From NCBI RefSeq assembly GCF_963678635.1, contig NC_087063.1, forward strand, positions 56,077,504-56,141,503: DNA of 64,000 nt, written 5' to 3'. The notes under the pieces were generated by a model. The model was not told the DNA's origin. It ran no database searches and worked only from the letters and a program-made list of their open reading frames with translations. Source of the DNA: Symsagittifera roscoffensis (taxonomy: Eukaryota; Xenacoelomorpha; Acoela; Convolutidae). Below, one piece after another: positions 1 through 11,893 of the stretch (the first letter of the stretch is position 1; the number at the start of each line of letters is the position of its first letter). The translations under genes and the position numbers were made by a program.

Positions 1-245
1 AATCGTTCCAAATTGTTTGAAAGAAGCTTATTTGCCCTAAATGATTTGTTACTAGAAGCGAAATTTTTTGTTTTGTACTTTATATGGCGTGTGGGGAGAT
101 TATTTCTATAGAAAAAATTTCAAATTTTAGAAAATAAAAATTTTCATTTTATTTTATTTCATTTAATTTTTTTTATGTTGTTTATGTTATTACTGCTCCA
201 TAAATGTCAAAGGCAGTCGGAACATTCAGGGCTTCGCCCTGATAC
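1..245 (-). repeat. Hairpin-ended repeat family, truncated copy
   Basis: The right end carries the family hairpin (TCAGGGCTTCGCCCTGA, near 225-243), preceded by a GTCGGAACAT word. Further left is the ATGGCGTGTGGGG word (about 84-97) seen in other copies at 33.34 and 45.38 kb. The left part is cut off by the window edge. I call strand plus when the hairpin is at the left end, so this copy is inverted. It is non-coding. Confidence 0.7.
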
Positions 246-586
246 AAACAGTTTTGTAAAAAAATTTTCAGCAATTCGATGATGGTTTATGAATTCGACA
301 CAAAAGACTCAAAAATGTTCAGATTTCTGAAATATTTTTTTTGATGGCCGGTTTTCGCAAATGAATTTTTTTTAACTTACTAATACTAAATGCTTATTTT
401 TCGTAAACGCTTTCACTCTGCTGGACTTAGATTTGGCACAAAAACAGTAACCGTACGACAATTCCTTCCTAAACTTTCAAAGTTTTGAGATCCACGAACA
501 TCGTCACAAAAAATCTTTTCAAAGAACGGTTCAATGTTTGATTTGTTGGAACTTCTGTAAATGCCCTCAAATTTGTTAATTTAACA
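246..586. other. No recognised feature
   Basis: AT-rich sequence without a convincing reading frame, repeat match or RNA gene. Confidence 0.5.
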
Positions 587-594
587 GCTGCGGC

Positions 595-991
595 CAGGCG
601 CGGATATAGGATTTTCTCGAGGGGTGGCGGATTTTCAAAAAATTTTTGAAAATTTTGTCGACCTTTTTTTTTAGGTCGACCAAATTGATTTTCTGAGCTC
701 TCTAACCACTATAAAAACCCTAATTTTACGAAATCTTCTGCGCCTCAGGCAAATTATTGAAAAAATGACAAAAAATGGCGTTTTTAGGTCCTTTTCGGAA
801 ACTTTCGACCAAAAGTCGCGTTTTTTCGGCGCGCGCTCTCCCCTCAAAACTAGTATAGATTGGTTTTAAGGTCAGCTAGCCTAAAATGGATGTCTCAAAA
901 TAGTAAAAAGGGTACGCTTTGGGTCGGCAGGGGGTCGAATCACTGAAGGGGAAACCTCCGCCCCCCGCCTCTCCATCTAAATCAGCTACTG
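595..991 (+). mobile_element. hAT-type MITE
   Basis: A non-autonomous DNA element of about 400 bp. It starts CAGGCGCGGATATAGG and ends with the family's CTCTCCATCTAAATC stretch followed by AGCTACTG. It is bounded by an 8-bp target duplication with one mismatch, GCTGCGGC (587-594) and GCTGCGGT (992-999). The CAGGGGCGGAT-type end and the 8-bp duplication are hAT hallmarks. Relatives lie at 12.05, 13.9, 43.95, 59.3 and 62.4 kb. There is no transposase inside; the open frames in it are chance. Confidence 0.8.
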
Positions 992-1520
992 GCTGCGGTG
1001 CTGATGACATTTCACTAAATTTTTGAAGTGCTGATGTTCTGATGAAAATTCCGTTGCACGAAATCAAAAATAGATATTTAAGGCATTGATGTGATGATGG
1101 TAGTTCCATAGCAGTAATTAGAAACATTTCAAATTAAACAAAACGTGTCTTTTTTTTAATTAGAGTAATTTGACAAATTCTCAACTGGTTCTTTCCATTC
1201 TCGCCTGCTCCCAGTTATGGCATGTTCCTCGTTATCGCGTGTTTTCATCACATGGGTCGCTTGTGGCTAAACTAATCTGGTCAAAATTTTCTTCAAAATT
1301 ACAGAATTCTATACTTAAAAAAATTTAAGAGCAAATTTCAACTCATAGGGGTAACAATTCATAATTGATCAAATTTTAAATCATAGGGGGAAAAATTCAT
1401 AATTGTTAAGTAATTAACTTTTATATAACTTGAAAATTTATAAAAACTATTTCATTTTCAAATATTTTCTCCTCACACGCTAATTTAAAGCGTGTAATTA
1501 GCGTTTTTTCAATCCTAATA

Positions 1521-2398
1521 AGACTGTTCGTATATCAGGGCACAGCCCTGAATATTCCGACCTCACCTTAATCTACACAGATTAGTTTTTGGGAAAATAA
1601 AACACTGAAAACTATCAAATTTGGACAATATAAAGTGTGAAAGTTCACTCACTAAAATAATACGCTCGATTAGCTGATCTAGCCTCAATTCCATTCGGAA
1701 TTTTTTTTTCTATGGGATATCACTTGCGCATAAATAGTTCGCGTTACACTTTCAGCAAAATAAATAAAGTCTTCGAAATCTTCATATTAGTCCAGAGCAT
1801 TGCTAAAAAGGCAATTTTCAAACTCCCGAAACTTTGTAAAAATTCAAGGTAAAAATCGGTTTATATTTTGCTTCAGGGAGTCGATATCTTCAAAAGGGTA
1901 AATTTTGTTTTTGTTAAAAACTCCTTCTTCGATTGCCAAAAAATGACTGAATAAAAAAACAAGACTCTTACTCAGGGCAAAGCCTTGAATGTTCCAACTG
2001 TCCTTGAAATGATCTCGTATAGTTTTTGGTAAAATAAGTTTTGGCAAAACTGAATTTTGGCGGATGATATCAAAACTAGTGCTGCTGCGATTTGAGTTGT
2101 GCGTGGAGTTAATATAACCAATAAGCAGACTCAACTCAATTTGCAACCGTTTTTTTAATGCGGGTTAAAAAAAGCTTGAGTTTTAGCCATACTAGTGACA
2201 GTTTACTATATATAGTGGAGTGCACACTCAGCTGGACACATGCAGATCAAGAGATTTATCCTACGGGGGAGCATAGTTTTGTAAAGTTGGTCTGAATTAG
2301 AAAAAACTACCCAGAACATATGTTTTCCTCATTTTCTTCGAAAGTTCGAAAAAAACCACGCAAGCATAAGTTTTTGTTTTCTTCGAAAGTCGGAACAA
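1521..2398 (+). repeat. Hairpin-ended repeats, two copies head to tail
   Basis: Copy one runs about 1,521-1,960 and copy two about 1,961-2,398. Each begins AAGACT followed by a hairpin of the form TCAGGGC-loop-GCCCTGA and a GTTCC(G/A)AC word. Copy two ends in TTCGAAAGTCGGAAC. GTTCCGAC near one end and GTCGGAAC near the other form short inverted subterminal repeats. The copies are diverged. Small open frames within (for example 1,844-2,146 and 2,307-2,514) are incidental. Confidence 0.6.
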
Positions 2399-2647
2399 AA
2401 AACAAGACTCTTCTTATCAAGGCGAGATGCAAAACGTTTCGACTGACTTTTATAGTGTATAAAAAAGATGCAGATCTTTTATTAAGAAATGTGGATATAA
2501 ATATCTGCAAATGAAACTCCTAGTGTGAAATATATAGTATATAACTCGCATGTAACAACGCAAGCATATACAATAAGTCACTTTCATCAAAAATAAGAAA
2601 TGTCATGAATCGCTGAAAATACTTGAACAGCTTTTAATACGAAACAG

Positions 2648-3103
2648 GACTGCTCCCATATCAGGTCAAAGCCCTGAATGCTCCGACTGCCCCTTAATGC
2701 ATATCGACATATCAAATAATTTTTGGGAAAAACATTAAAAATCAATAAATTGTAGATAAAATCAAAGATCAAATTTGGGTCGTACGAAGTTAATTCCACC
2801 GATTAGCCAGCCTCAATTCAGTTTGGAACAATTTTGTTGTGCGGGATAACTTGCCACGCATAAATAAGTCGCGTTATTCTTTCAGCATGTGAATAAATTC
2901 TTCAAAGCGCGCATGATTTAGTCCAGAACGTTACAAAAAAATAACTGGAGGTAAAATATCTTTTAATTTTGAACTCAGGAAGTCGATATCTTCAATGAGA
3001 TATGAAAATGTTTTCTTAAAAAACATTATTTCGAGCGTCGAAAATCGACTGAATAAAAAGCACACCAAGCATAAATATTCCGTTTTCTTCGAAAGTCGGA
3101 ACA
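2648..3103 (+). repeat. Hairpin-ended repeat, near-complete copy
   Basis: About 456 bp. It begins GACTGCTC followed by an imperfect hairpin (ATCAGGTCAAAGCCCTGA) and GCTCCGACTGCC. It ends ATTCCGTTTTCTTCGAAAGTCGGAAC. The layout matches the copies at 45.5, 50.3 and 57.0 kb. It has no coding capacity. Confidence 0.65.
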
Positions 3104-6100
3104 AATAGCAGTTTCAATGGAATATGATTATATGAATTTCCATAAAAATTGAAGCTATTTAGCTGAGTCAAAAACTCCCCTAACAAAAATTCTCGGATAG
3201 CTCAGTAACTCAAAATTTCCAATTGACTACTGACAGAAAAAAAATTCGACCGAAAGAAACACATTTATACAATCTTTTTTGAATGAAAACTACATAATTA
3301 ATAACTCCATTTTTAATTTGAATTAAAGATAACATACTATGGGCGGCTTATTTAATTCACAAAAGTTTTTAAAATGTAGGCTAGGTTTTCAGTGAAAACT
3401 GTTCAATATGCAATTATGGCATACTTGAACTGTTTTTTGTTGTCTATCTAATCTATTTTTGGACTATATGGATAGAACCAACCATACCTCTGAAATATGC
3501 AAACTGAAGCTCATTCTCTTGAAGCGTGTCCTTGTGCTTATTATAAACTTCAGGCAACATGTACTTCAGGTACCTAGAACAAACAAAATCATCGCAAGTT
3601 TTTTGTGCTCCCAAAAATATATGAATTAAATTTGAGCAATTTGAGTGGTCGAGCCACAGTGGCTGAAACGTATTTTTCTTTATTAGGGTTGTCAATTTTT
3701 ACCAAAGGGTCATCTAGCTCTTTTGGTTTTGCATGGTTTTCGATTGATTTGGTTGAAAAAAAAAGAAATTAATTAGATCATCACCTCCAGGGGGCGATAT
3801 ACTAGTCGAACTGCGGTCAATAAATAAAAAGAATTTATTCCGCAGGAAAAAAAATTCAGCAAAATATAACGTTTTTTGGCGTGGTTAACCTTTTTTTTTG
3901 TAATTTCGGTGCTCGTTGACCATAATAAAGGAAACTTAAGCTCGGAATTTTTGTTCAACATTTTTAGCATGGGTGGATCTATGGTTTGTCGAGCGTGATT
4001 TTATAAAAATAAATAATGTTGGTCAAACTGATTTTCCGACCCTTACCCATCCCCCGTAAATCCGCTGTTGCTTGGTAGTATTTGCAACTTTGTTTGGGTT
4101 CACACTTCATGTGACTCTTCGAACTTTACTCGACCAAGCTTACCTGGCGTTTGTGCTCTTGAGCACGTGGGTGGTGCAATCTATGGGCTGACTGCTCACG
4201 GAGTAATTGAAGTAGAAACAACTGCATCCTGGAAACTTCCCGTCGTGCTCATGCGTGAACAAGATAAACACTGAAACACGTGAAAATGCCCATAGTCATT
4301 TCTCTATTTTGATGTCGCTTCTTAGCTCCGAAATAGTTAATAAACAAGAGCTATTGCTAGGCAGTAGCCGGACTTAGAACTAGAAGAAGAAAAAATTTTG
4401 CAAAAAAGATTTATTTAATTGTTTCTTTTTTGGAAATTATCGAAACAATTACTTATTCTGTAAGAGATGCGCTGACAAAAACTGTCTGAAAAACTTATTT
4501 TAGTGAGCCGTTCTGCAGAAGTTTTTGACCAGTTTCTGTTTTAAATCATTGTTTTTATTTGTTTTGTCATCCTGAACGCTGAATAATCCAATCCGTAATT
4601 TCACCACCATCACTTCTGTGTTTGGAAAAAAGTCCATAGGGAAATGAAAGTAAGAGTTTATAAAAGCTTACGGCAAAAAGCTAAGTGCAAGTTATTGTTA
4701 TCTCTCGGACCGCGCATCGTATTTCTTTTCGCGAGTAGCTAAAAGTTCCTGATATTAAGTGCTCTTCAGAGTTTGAACAGCTTGATATCTATTTGAAAAG
4801 CTAGGGGGTGTTGTTGAACCTCATAAAAAATTTAATTCCACCTCGAATAAAGATACACTTGTCGACATTCAAGCAGTAGAGAATGCATTTGTCATTGCCA
4901 AAAAAATGTAAAGATATAAAGAATTGAAATTATTCTCTCATATTTAATGTTTTTCAATTAATAATTATACTTTTTTGGCGAATAATTGGGCAGAGTGTGC
5001 GTATCAACTGATTTGGTAAAACCACTTTATACTGAAAAAGTTTTTCTTTGTCTGCTTTTTGTCAAAACCCCGAAAATTTTTCGAAAATCATTACTAAAAT
5101 TATGACTAAAAGTACACTGCTGATTTAAATTATCCGGAGCAAAATTTGAAATTTCAAACGCTTTTTTCTCAAATCGGTTAAGATTAGACAAAAAAATGAT
5201 GAGAAGAAAAATTGCTTACAATTTCACCAGAATTATTTTGGCTTTTTCAATTAATCAAGAAATACGCTGAAGCCACCAAGTTAATTGATGAAAAAGTTAT
5301 TTCAAACGAAGCTTCTTGCATGCCTCAACAAAGTGCGAGAAAGGTAGATTATGCGTAAAACTTTTGAAATTTGTTTTAAGCAAAGATTTTGAGTTTTATA
5401 AGGTAAAAATGACCTTTTTAATTATCAAGCAAAAAATCTCTTGTACAGATTTTTGGAAGTTTCACTTCTAAAACTATGTTGGGCCGTTTAGGAGGCTTTC
5501 TTTTGATATAACTTTTTCTTTTAATTTAGTAGTTTCAGCATTATTTTTGACTTTATAAAAAAACCAAATAGACTCATTTCTGGGATACAGCATTGGATGA
5601 GAGTTTCGAAAAAAAAATTGCACAGTATTAATTCTGTTGAAAAATTTTAAGCAGCTTTGGTTATTTTCACTTTTTTTCTAATCTTAACCAAATTTGAGAA
5701 AAGCGCGTTTGATATTTTCAATGTTTCGTGTTGTGTCCTGTAAAACTAAACCAGCACTGTATGTATATATTGATGTTCAACTCAAATCCACGAGGTCACA
5801 ATTTCTGCAAACTTCTTGTAACTGGGCAAAAACTGTGGCGCAGAAAAAAGATTAAATTTTCTGTAACATTAGTTGACTGAAGCAAGTATGGCCGGTTGCT
5901 GTGCAATTTGTAATTAACATTCGGCACACTTAAAGTAAAAAAAGCAATGCAGAAAGTGTAAAAATTTTAAAAAAACAGCAAAAAATTGAAAGTTATTTTA
6001 CATTTTATGAGGTAAGAAGGCATTGAATTAAGTAACAAGCTGCAATCAGATAGTAAGTTTTGCGAAAGTAATGAAGAAATTTAGCATGAACGGGAAAAAC

Positions 6101-6340
6101 TTCTCATTTTAATCATTTCATTTAAGAACTACTCAGCGGTAGATTTATGGGGGCCAAAAAAGCCCTCGCAAACTCTATGGTTTCACCAAAGTGAGCACCG
6201 TTTTTTTTCAAAGTGTTGGTGATTTCTTGTCTGAATCAATTTCACATTCTGTGAAATTAAAGGTCCTTTTAATTTAGGTTATGTGTTAATTGCTACGGTT
6301 ACCCACTATTCCAACTGTTTTACAACTACTCCTTCTCCAT
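3104..6340. other. Intergenic DNA, no gene recognised
   Basis: I find no protein family, RNA gene or structured repeat here. The only stretch that stands out is 4,068-4,274, listed separately. Other open frames (3,453-3,695, 3,773-3,970) are compositionally AT-driven and lack recognisable domains. Confidence 0.45.
4068..4274 (+). other. GC-richer open frame, possible exon fragment
   Basis: A 68-codon open frame ending in TGA. Its last 45 codons are clearly less AT-rich than the surroundings and use a mixed codon set (for example GGTGGTGCAATC and CTGACTGCTCACGGA). I do not recognise the peptide and see no signal peptide or membrane segment. There is an in-frame ATG but no clear splice context. 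It may be an exon, a fragment of an unknown mobile element, or chance. Confidence 0.15.
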
Positions 6341-6344
6341 GTTG

Positions 6345-6670
6345 AACAACGGGGAGATGTGCGGGTTACGCATGAGAGACAGTGAGTGGGTGACATGCGT
6401 TTGTGGTGGGGTAGACTTCAGGGGAAGTGGGTGAGGAAGGGGGTTTAAGTAGGGGTATGGTTGAACGAGAAACGTAAACGTTCGGAATGAACGTGTTTGT
6501 TCAGATTCGAGTGAAAAAAGCCTGCGAAAAGTGATTTAGACTGTTCCCATCTACAAAAACAATCAAAACTTAGTTTTTTAACCAAAAAAGTCGATTATTT
6601 GGAACAAAAATGGATTATAATCGATTTCAATGGGTTACAATGGATTTAAGTTTTTCGAAAGCAATAGATT
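6345..6670 (+). repeat. G-rich tract plus ATTATAATCGATT words
   Basis: Positions 6,350-6,470 are strongly G-rich on this strand (GGGGAAGTGGGTGAGG and similar). At about 6,595-6,640 lies GATTATAATCGATTTC and related words. The same pairing of a skewed G or C tract with ATTATAATCGATTAT words recurs at 13.1-13.66, 19.2-19.78, 26.15-26.67, 30.9-31.43 and 54.2-55.2 kb. This is probably an old half-copy of that family. Confidence 0.45.
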
Positions 6671-9139
6671 ACACAGAGCTTTGCATCACTTGCTTAAAAA
6701 CGCAAGCATAGAAATGCAAGCAGCTAGCAAAACGAAATGAAACAGAAATAGCAAAATTGAAAAAAAAAATGGTAAAAATGAAAATATTTTCAAAAAACAT
6801 GCAAAAAAAGTACCATCAAACATTTTTTAGTTTTTACCAGTGACCACAGCAAAAATTGTGTGAATGGATGCCCATTGAGCCGAAAAGAAAAATAAAAAAA
6901 AAAGTCATGAAAAATTTTGAGCAATTATTTTGTAATACTTTGAATTTTTGCAACACAAATACCTTTTTTTAAACCAATCACTCGTTTTACCCCTTGAAGC
7001 AACACAAATAAAAAAACTATACCGATAACATTAAAACAAAACCATTAATGACAAAGAAATTTTTCAAGCGAAATTTTGTAATCGATTACAAAACTGTTTA
7101 TACAAGTCAGGGTATTTAAATTTCTAAGTTACACGAATATATCAAAAATACCTGTATTTACGATTAAAATTGCTGACAACATGAAAGAATTTTTTGCGCT
7201 GTGGCATCTAAGCCGACAAACAGGCCGGAAAAAAAATTGCCGGAAAAAATGTTCGTTTTCACGCACACTGAAAAAACAAGGTCCGGTTCAACTCTTGACC
7301 ATAGGGTGCAAAGGCAACCAAGTTACCTCTAGGGCAAATCGGAACAAAATTGAAAGTTTTCAGAAGCAAGTTAGATTTGTACGGAAAAGTGTTTACTGGA
7401 GAATTTAGTTCCCAATTGCAAGTGACTTTTGCTCTCGCAAGTGTACTAATGACCTTAAAACCCATTACGTTTTCTATTTGTCACAAGAATATATAGACAT
7501 TGTATCCAACAAAATCCCTTACAGTCAATTTTTATTCAAAGAATTTCAAGGAAAAAACGGATATACAATCAGAGGTCAGGTGGAGGTGGTTGGAAGTTTT
7601 GAAAGAAGGAGCGCTTGCCTCTTTTTTCTAAATCCACATGTTTTGGATTTTGGATCACATTGCCTGCTTCAGTTCGAATTGGATTGATTTCTGAGGTGGG
7701 TTAAAGGTTACGAAACTGGCCAGCTGTAAATTTACGTAGTAAAGCTGGGCTACGATTTTTTTCAGACCCCAAATAGGCCTGATCTTAAAGTTTTACAGCG
7801 TTACCCAGCTTTACCTTAAAACTTTACAAAATTTAACAATCGAAACTGAAAAATTACAAGATTTTGAGTGCTAATTGAGAGACGGAAATGTTGCGCTAAT
7901 TAATTATCCCAAATTGATCAAAATGGCAACTTTTAAAGCCTCACAGCATTTTATAAAATGGTGGTTTTAGTTGATTTAATCTCTTTTTTTGGTTGATGCA
8001 ATTTTTCATCAATAAATCAGACAGTATTAAAAAGTTTCCGTCAAAATTTATAGTTAAATAGGAGAATTTTGTCCAGAGAGAAAAAAACTAGAAGGTCTCC
8101 GGAAATCGAGCGAAAACCTATGGAAGCGTCGATTGCAAAATGTTGCAGAAAAAAACTTCACATTAAAATCATGCCAGACTTGTCCAGTAATATTTGAGGC
8201 AGACTTTATGGCGGAGGATCATCCAACCTCAAGGCTTGATGTTGCTATGTTCTTGATGTCGCGGGGTTGTAAATTTTTCATAAAAATTCTTGAAAGTGTT
8301 GCGTATACACCAATTCCTTGTTGGCATCTGTCTAACTTTTGACGGCATCATCATCAGAGGTTTGAATATGTTAAGAACTCTGTGTTGACATTTTTGAGGC
8401 AAGCGCAAGCATTTTTTTTATCGGAAGTTCCTAAAGTTCATCATTTGTCTCTAGTTGTGAAACAAATTTACATTTCAAATGAATCGATTAACCAGATAAA
8501 AAGAAATACATAATTGCTCAATTTTTTGAATTTCCAGATTTTCAGCAGTATCAGCGTCATAAAATAGGTTGTTTGGCCGGAACTATCATTGATGTTTTAT
8601 GATTAACTACGCAGATTTCATTCAAATCTGTAGTGCGTCTAGACTTTTAACGAAGGGCATTAACGGGGAGGGGAGCGTTTTGTGAGAGCGCTCTGAAATA
8701 GACCCTAACAAAACGATATCTAATTAATTTTTCATAAGGGATTAACTCTAGTTTCTTCGATTGGTTAAGCGGAGGTTTAGAAACTACCTGAAAATAAATA
8801 ATTTCAAAAATCAAAATAAATTAAATATTTAAGCAAAAACTATCAGAACAAACTAAAACAATTGTTCAGATCACCTGTTCGTTTTTCCAAGGATTTTGAT
8901 GTGACAGAGAAATCTGAGAGAGGAACAGAAGGCCTCATGACTATCTCTCAGGCTAAAATCAATAATTTTAAATGCAACTTTTGAACATCATGATTGCTTT
9001 ATTAGCTTCAAAACTATTGATTCATTTTTATTACAAATGTTCCGACCTTTTATGCAATTTTACACAGAGTTTTTGTCTTTCGTATGACATAGTAGAAAAA
9101 AATCCAAGAATTTTGATTTGATTTTCCAAGTTGAAATAC
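6671..9139. other. No recognised feature
   Basis: AT-rich DNA with several short open frames (7,181-7,408, 7,478-7,687, 8,133-8,342). None has a recognisable domain, consistent start context or neighbouring exon. I see no tRNA or rRNA. Confidence 0.45.
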
Positions 9140-11074
9140 AAACGAAGTTGTTCGTATCAGGGCGAAGCACGCAATTTTCTGAATGTTCTATGAGGTACCT
9201 AAATTAGCTTTTTCTGATTTAACCAGTTTAGCCCGTCTTTTTAACTTGAGGTCTAAGAAACATTTTTTGTCAGGCTCAAAAATAATTCCAGCTAATTTTT
9301 CTCTCTTCCGATGACACATTAATTAGACAATTTAGCCTGCCTCAAACCAATATGAAATTTAGCCCTTACAATATGCGGTGAAAGAAACTTTCTGTGAAAC
9401 ATTTTATACTTTCAAACTTAAGACATATGCCAAGACTCCTTTTTTCAGACCGTATAAAAAATTGGCTAAAATGCTAAACAAAAAGTCAGGCGAGAAAATC
9501 ACACCAAGCGCAAATATTGCTTCTTTTTCTTGAAGGTTTAGAACAACAAGCTTACTGCCCTCCTTGTATTTGCAGCCGTTTCCTTGAAACAGAGTTGACA
9601 AAATTCAAAAACATTTCATATAAATTTGACAAAAATTGTTGTTAATTTTCATCTCATTAAAATAAAATAAATCCCTCATCTAGTTGACAAATGTTTTGGA
9701 CGACCATGTTGCTTCGAGTCACTTTGTAATGATTTAGCTTGTTACGCATGCTATGCGTTAACCAAAGTTTAATTTTCAGGTTAATTAACAAACCACAATA
9801 AATGGTTTTATAAATTTCAGTTTTTTCTCTGCGAAATTTTACGCAGAAAATTTGACTTTCGTATAATATAGTAGGATGATTGCTTTCCACAATTAACTTT
9901 TTGATTTTCAAAAATAAAATATAAACAAATCTGCTCGTATCAGGGCGAAGCCTTGAATTTTCCGACTGCCTTTTAAGGTCTATTGAGCAGTAATATCACG
10001 AAAAAATTAATTATATTGAAATTAAATTTCGAACTCTTTTCTAGATTTTGCGATTTTTTCTAAAAATTAGCCCCCCCCATACGCCATACAAAGTTAAAAA
10101 AAAGGATATTTTTTGCTCCTTTTAACACATCAATTACGGCAAATAAGTCATTGCTTCTCTTAACCAATTTGGAACGATTTCTAAGACGGATTCAACCTCA
10201 GCTTATGTATCAATAGCGCGAAATATATCGCGCGTTAATTGTCCCAAACTGCCAAAATGGCAATTCTTAAGACCTCATAACTGTACAAAAAATGATCAGA
10301 GGAAAATTTTTTAAATTTAAGCTCACGACAACTAAATTTTTCGAATGATAATTTAAAAATTCCGTCAGAAATGGCTAGTTAAAAAGTCGAATTTTGTCCG
10401 AAGAAAAAAAAATCCACCCAATCACGAATAATCCATTATTTTTGTTACAAAAGTCGGAACGACAAGGTTGCTCGTATCAGGACGAAGCCCAGAAATTTCT
10501 GAATGTCCTATAAGGTATCTAGTTTAGCTGAAAAATGTTAGCATTTAAAAAAATTCTTTTTAAACAAATCTTAACCACCCATGCTAATCAAATAATAACG
10601 TTTTCACTTTTTTTAATGAGCAAATATAAATAATTTTTGTAACACAAGATCTAAGCAATAAATTTGTTAGGTTCAATAATAAATCCTATTTGGAATTGAT
10701 TCAATCTATTTCGAAATAAAAACTGTTTATTATCTCATCTGGTTGAGCATTACTTGTACAATTTTGCCTGCCTCAAATCAATATAGAGCTTTGCGTAGCC
10801 TAATTTTTTGCCCTTCATGTGCGCATTAAGAGAAAATTTCATTTTAAATAACCAATGTTTTTGATATCAAGGCGTATGACAAAACTCAGGGCGTATAAAA
10901 GTGGCAGTGTCAATTTTTTAAATATTCAAAGAACAACAAGTTTTTTGTGATTTTACTGCCCCCACTGTAACTGCAGCAGTTTCCTGGATTCAAAATCCAT
11001 AAATTTCGAATTTTTTTTTTAATTTTGAAAAAATTGTGTTGTTAATTTTCAAAACACGCAATATCTAGTAAACA
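9140..11074 (+). repeat. Tandem hairpin-family modules, left part of composite unit 1
   Basis: Three modules follow one another, each opening with GCTCGTATCAGG(G/A)C-type sequence: about 9,147, 9,933 and 10,465. The second contains the family palindrome GCGCGAAATATATCGCGC (about 10,217) and ends in AAAGTCGGAAC. The first ends in a ...CAGCCGTTTCCTTGAAAC... stretch, and the third in a diverged version of it. This block is copied at 15.9-17.6, 20.5-22.05, 23.5-24.6 and 28.5-29.46 kb, and inverted at 32.34-34.1 kb. Confidence 0.65.
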
Positions 11075-11893
11075 CCCGGGTTGACCAAAAATGCTTATCC
11101 TACAATTTCCATATATGAAAAATGCTTATCCTACAAAGTCCTACAGTTTCATAGACTCAGAAAATTGTAAAAAAAAACTCTATGATAAGCATTTTTTCAT
11201 AAATGAAAAGTGTAGGATAAGCATTTTTTCATCAACCAGAAAATTGATTTTTTCTAAATTTTATTTCTCAAAATTTTTGGGATGTGTTCGTGACCGAACG
11301 CAAGTGACTAAACCCATGGTGTATTCAACACTAGAGTTCCCAAAAGGTTGATCGTCTGTCATTGACAATGCATTGGAAACGATCTGAATTGTAAACGTGA
11401 TTACTTCACAAATCATATAGTGAAAGCATCAAACTTTTGAATTTTGGCAAAATTTTTCAACGATGATTTTTTTGAAAATGAATTTTCAACTTAACAGACA
11501 TTGATCAAGGCATATATAAACATGCCATACAAAAAAAAACAGGAATTTTTAGCCTGTTTAAAAAAAGTTATCCAGAGAAACGGAAAAAAACTGCAATTTT
11601 TGTGCATCGTGGACTACGTTATGCATACAAAAAGTTAAAATATGTATGCAAAATTTTTTTTGATAATGTTTGTTTGAGTGCAAAATTCGAAAAAGAAATT
11701 GATCTGAGTTGAAAAAAAAAAACGAAAAAATTTTTGTGGCAATTTCAATTTTACTTGGAATGTTTTTTTAAATTGTATGAAAATTGTATGACTAGCATTT
11801 TTCCATACATTTGATGTAGGCAATTGTATGATAAGCATTTTCGGTGTGGGAAATGTAAGATAAGCATTTTTGATTTATGGAGGTTAACCCGGG
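11075..11893 (+). mobile_element. CCCGGG-ended terminal-inverted-repeat element, complete
   Basis: An 819-bp non-autonomous element. It starts CCCGGGTTGACC and ends GGTTAACCCGGG. Inside both ends the word TAGGATAAGCATTTTT, or its reverse complement, is repeated several times in both orientations (11,086-11,235 and 11,780-11,870). Related homologous DNA at 9.6-9.7 kb lacks the insert, supporting mobility. The flanks share only CA on both sides, so the target duplication is uncertain. No transposase frame is present, and I cannot assign a superfamily. Confidence 0.75.
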
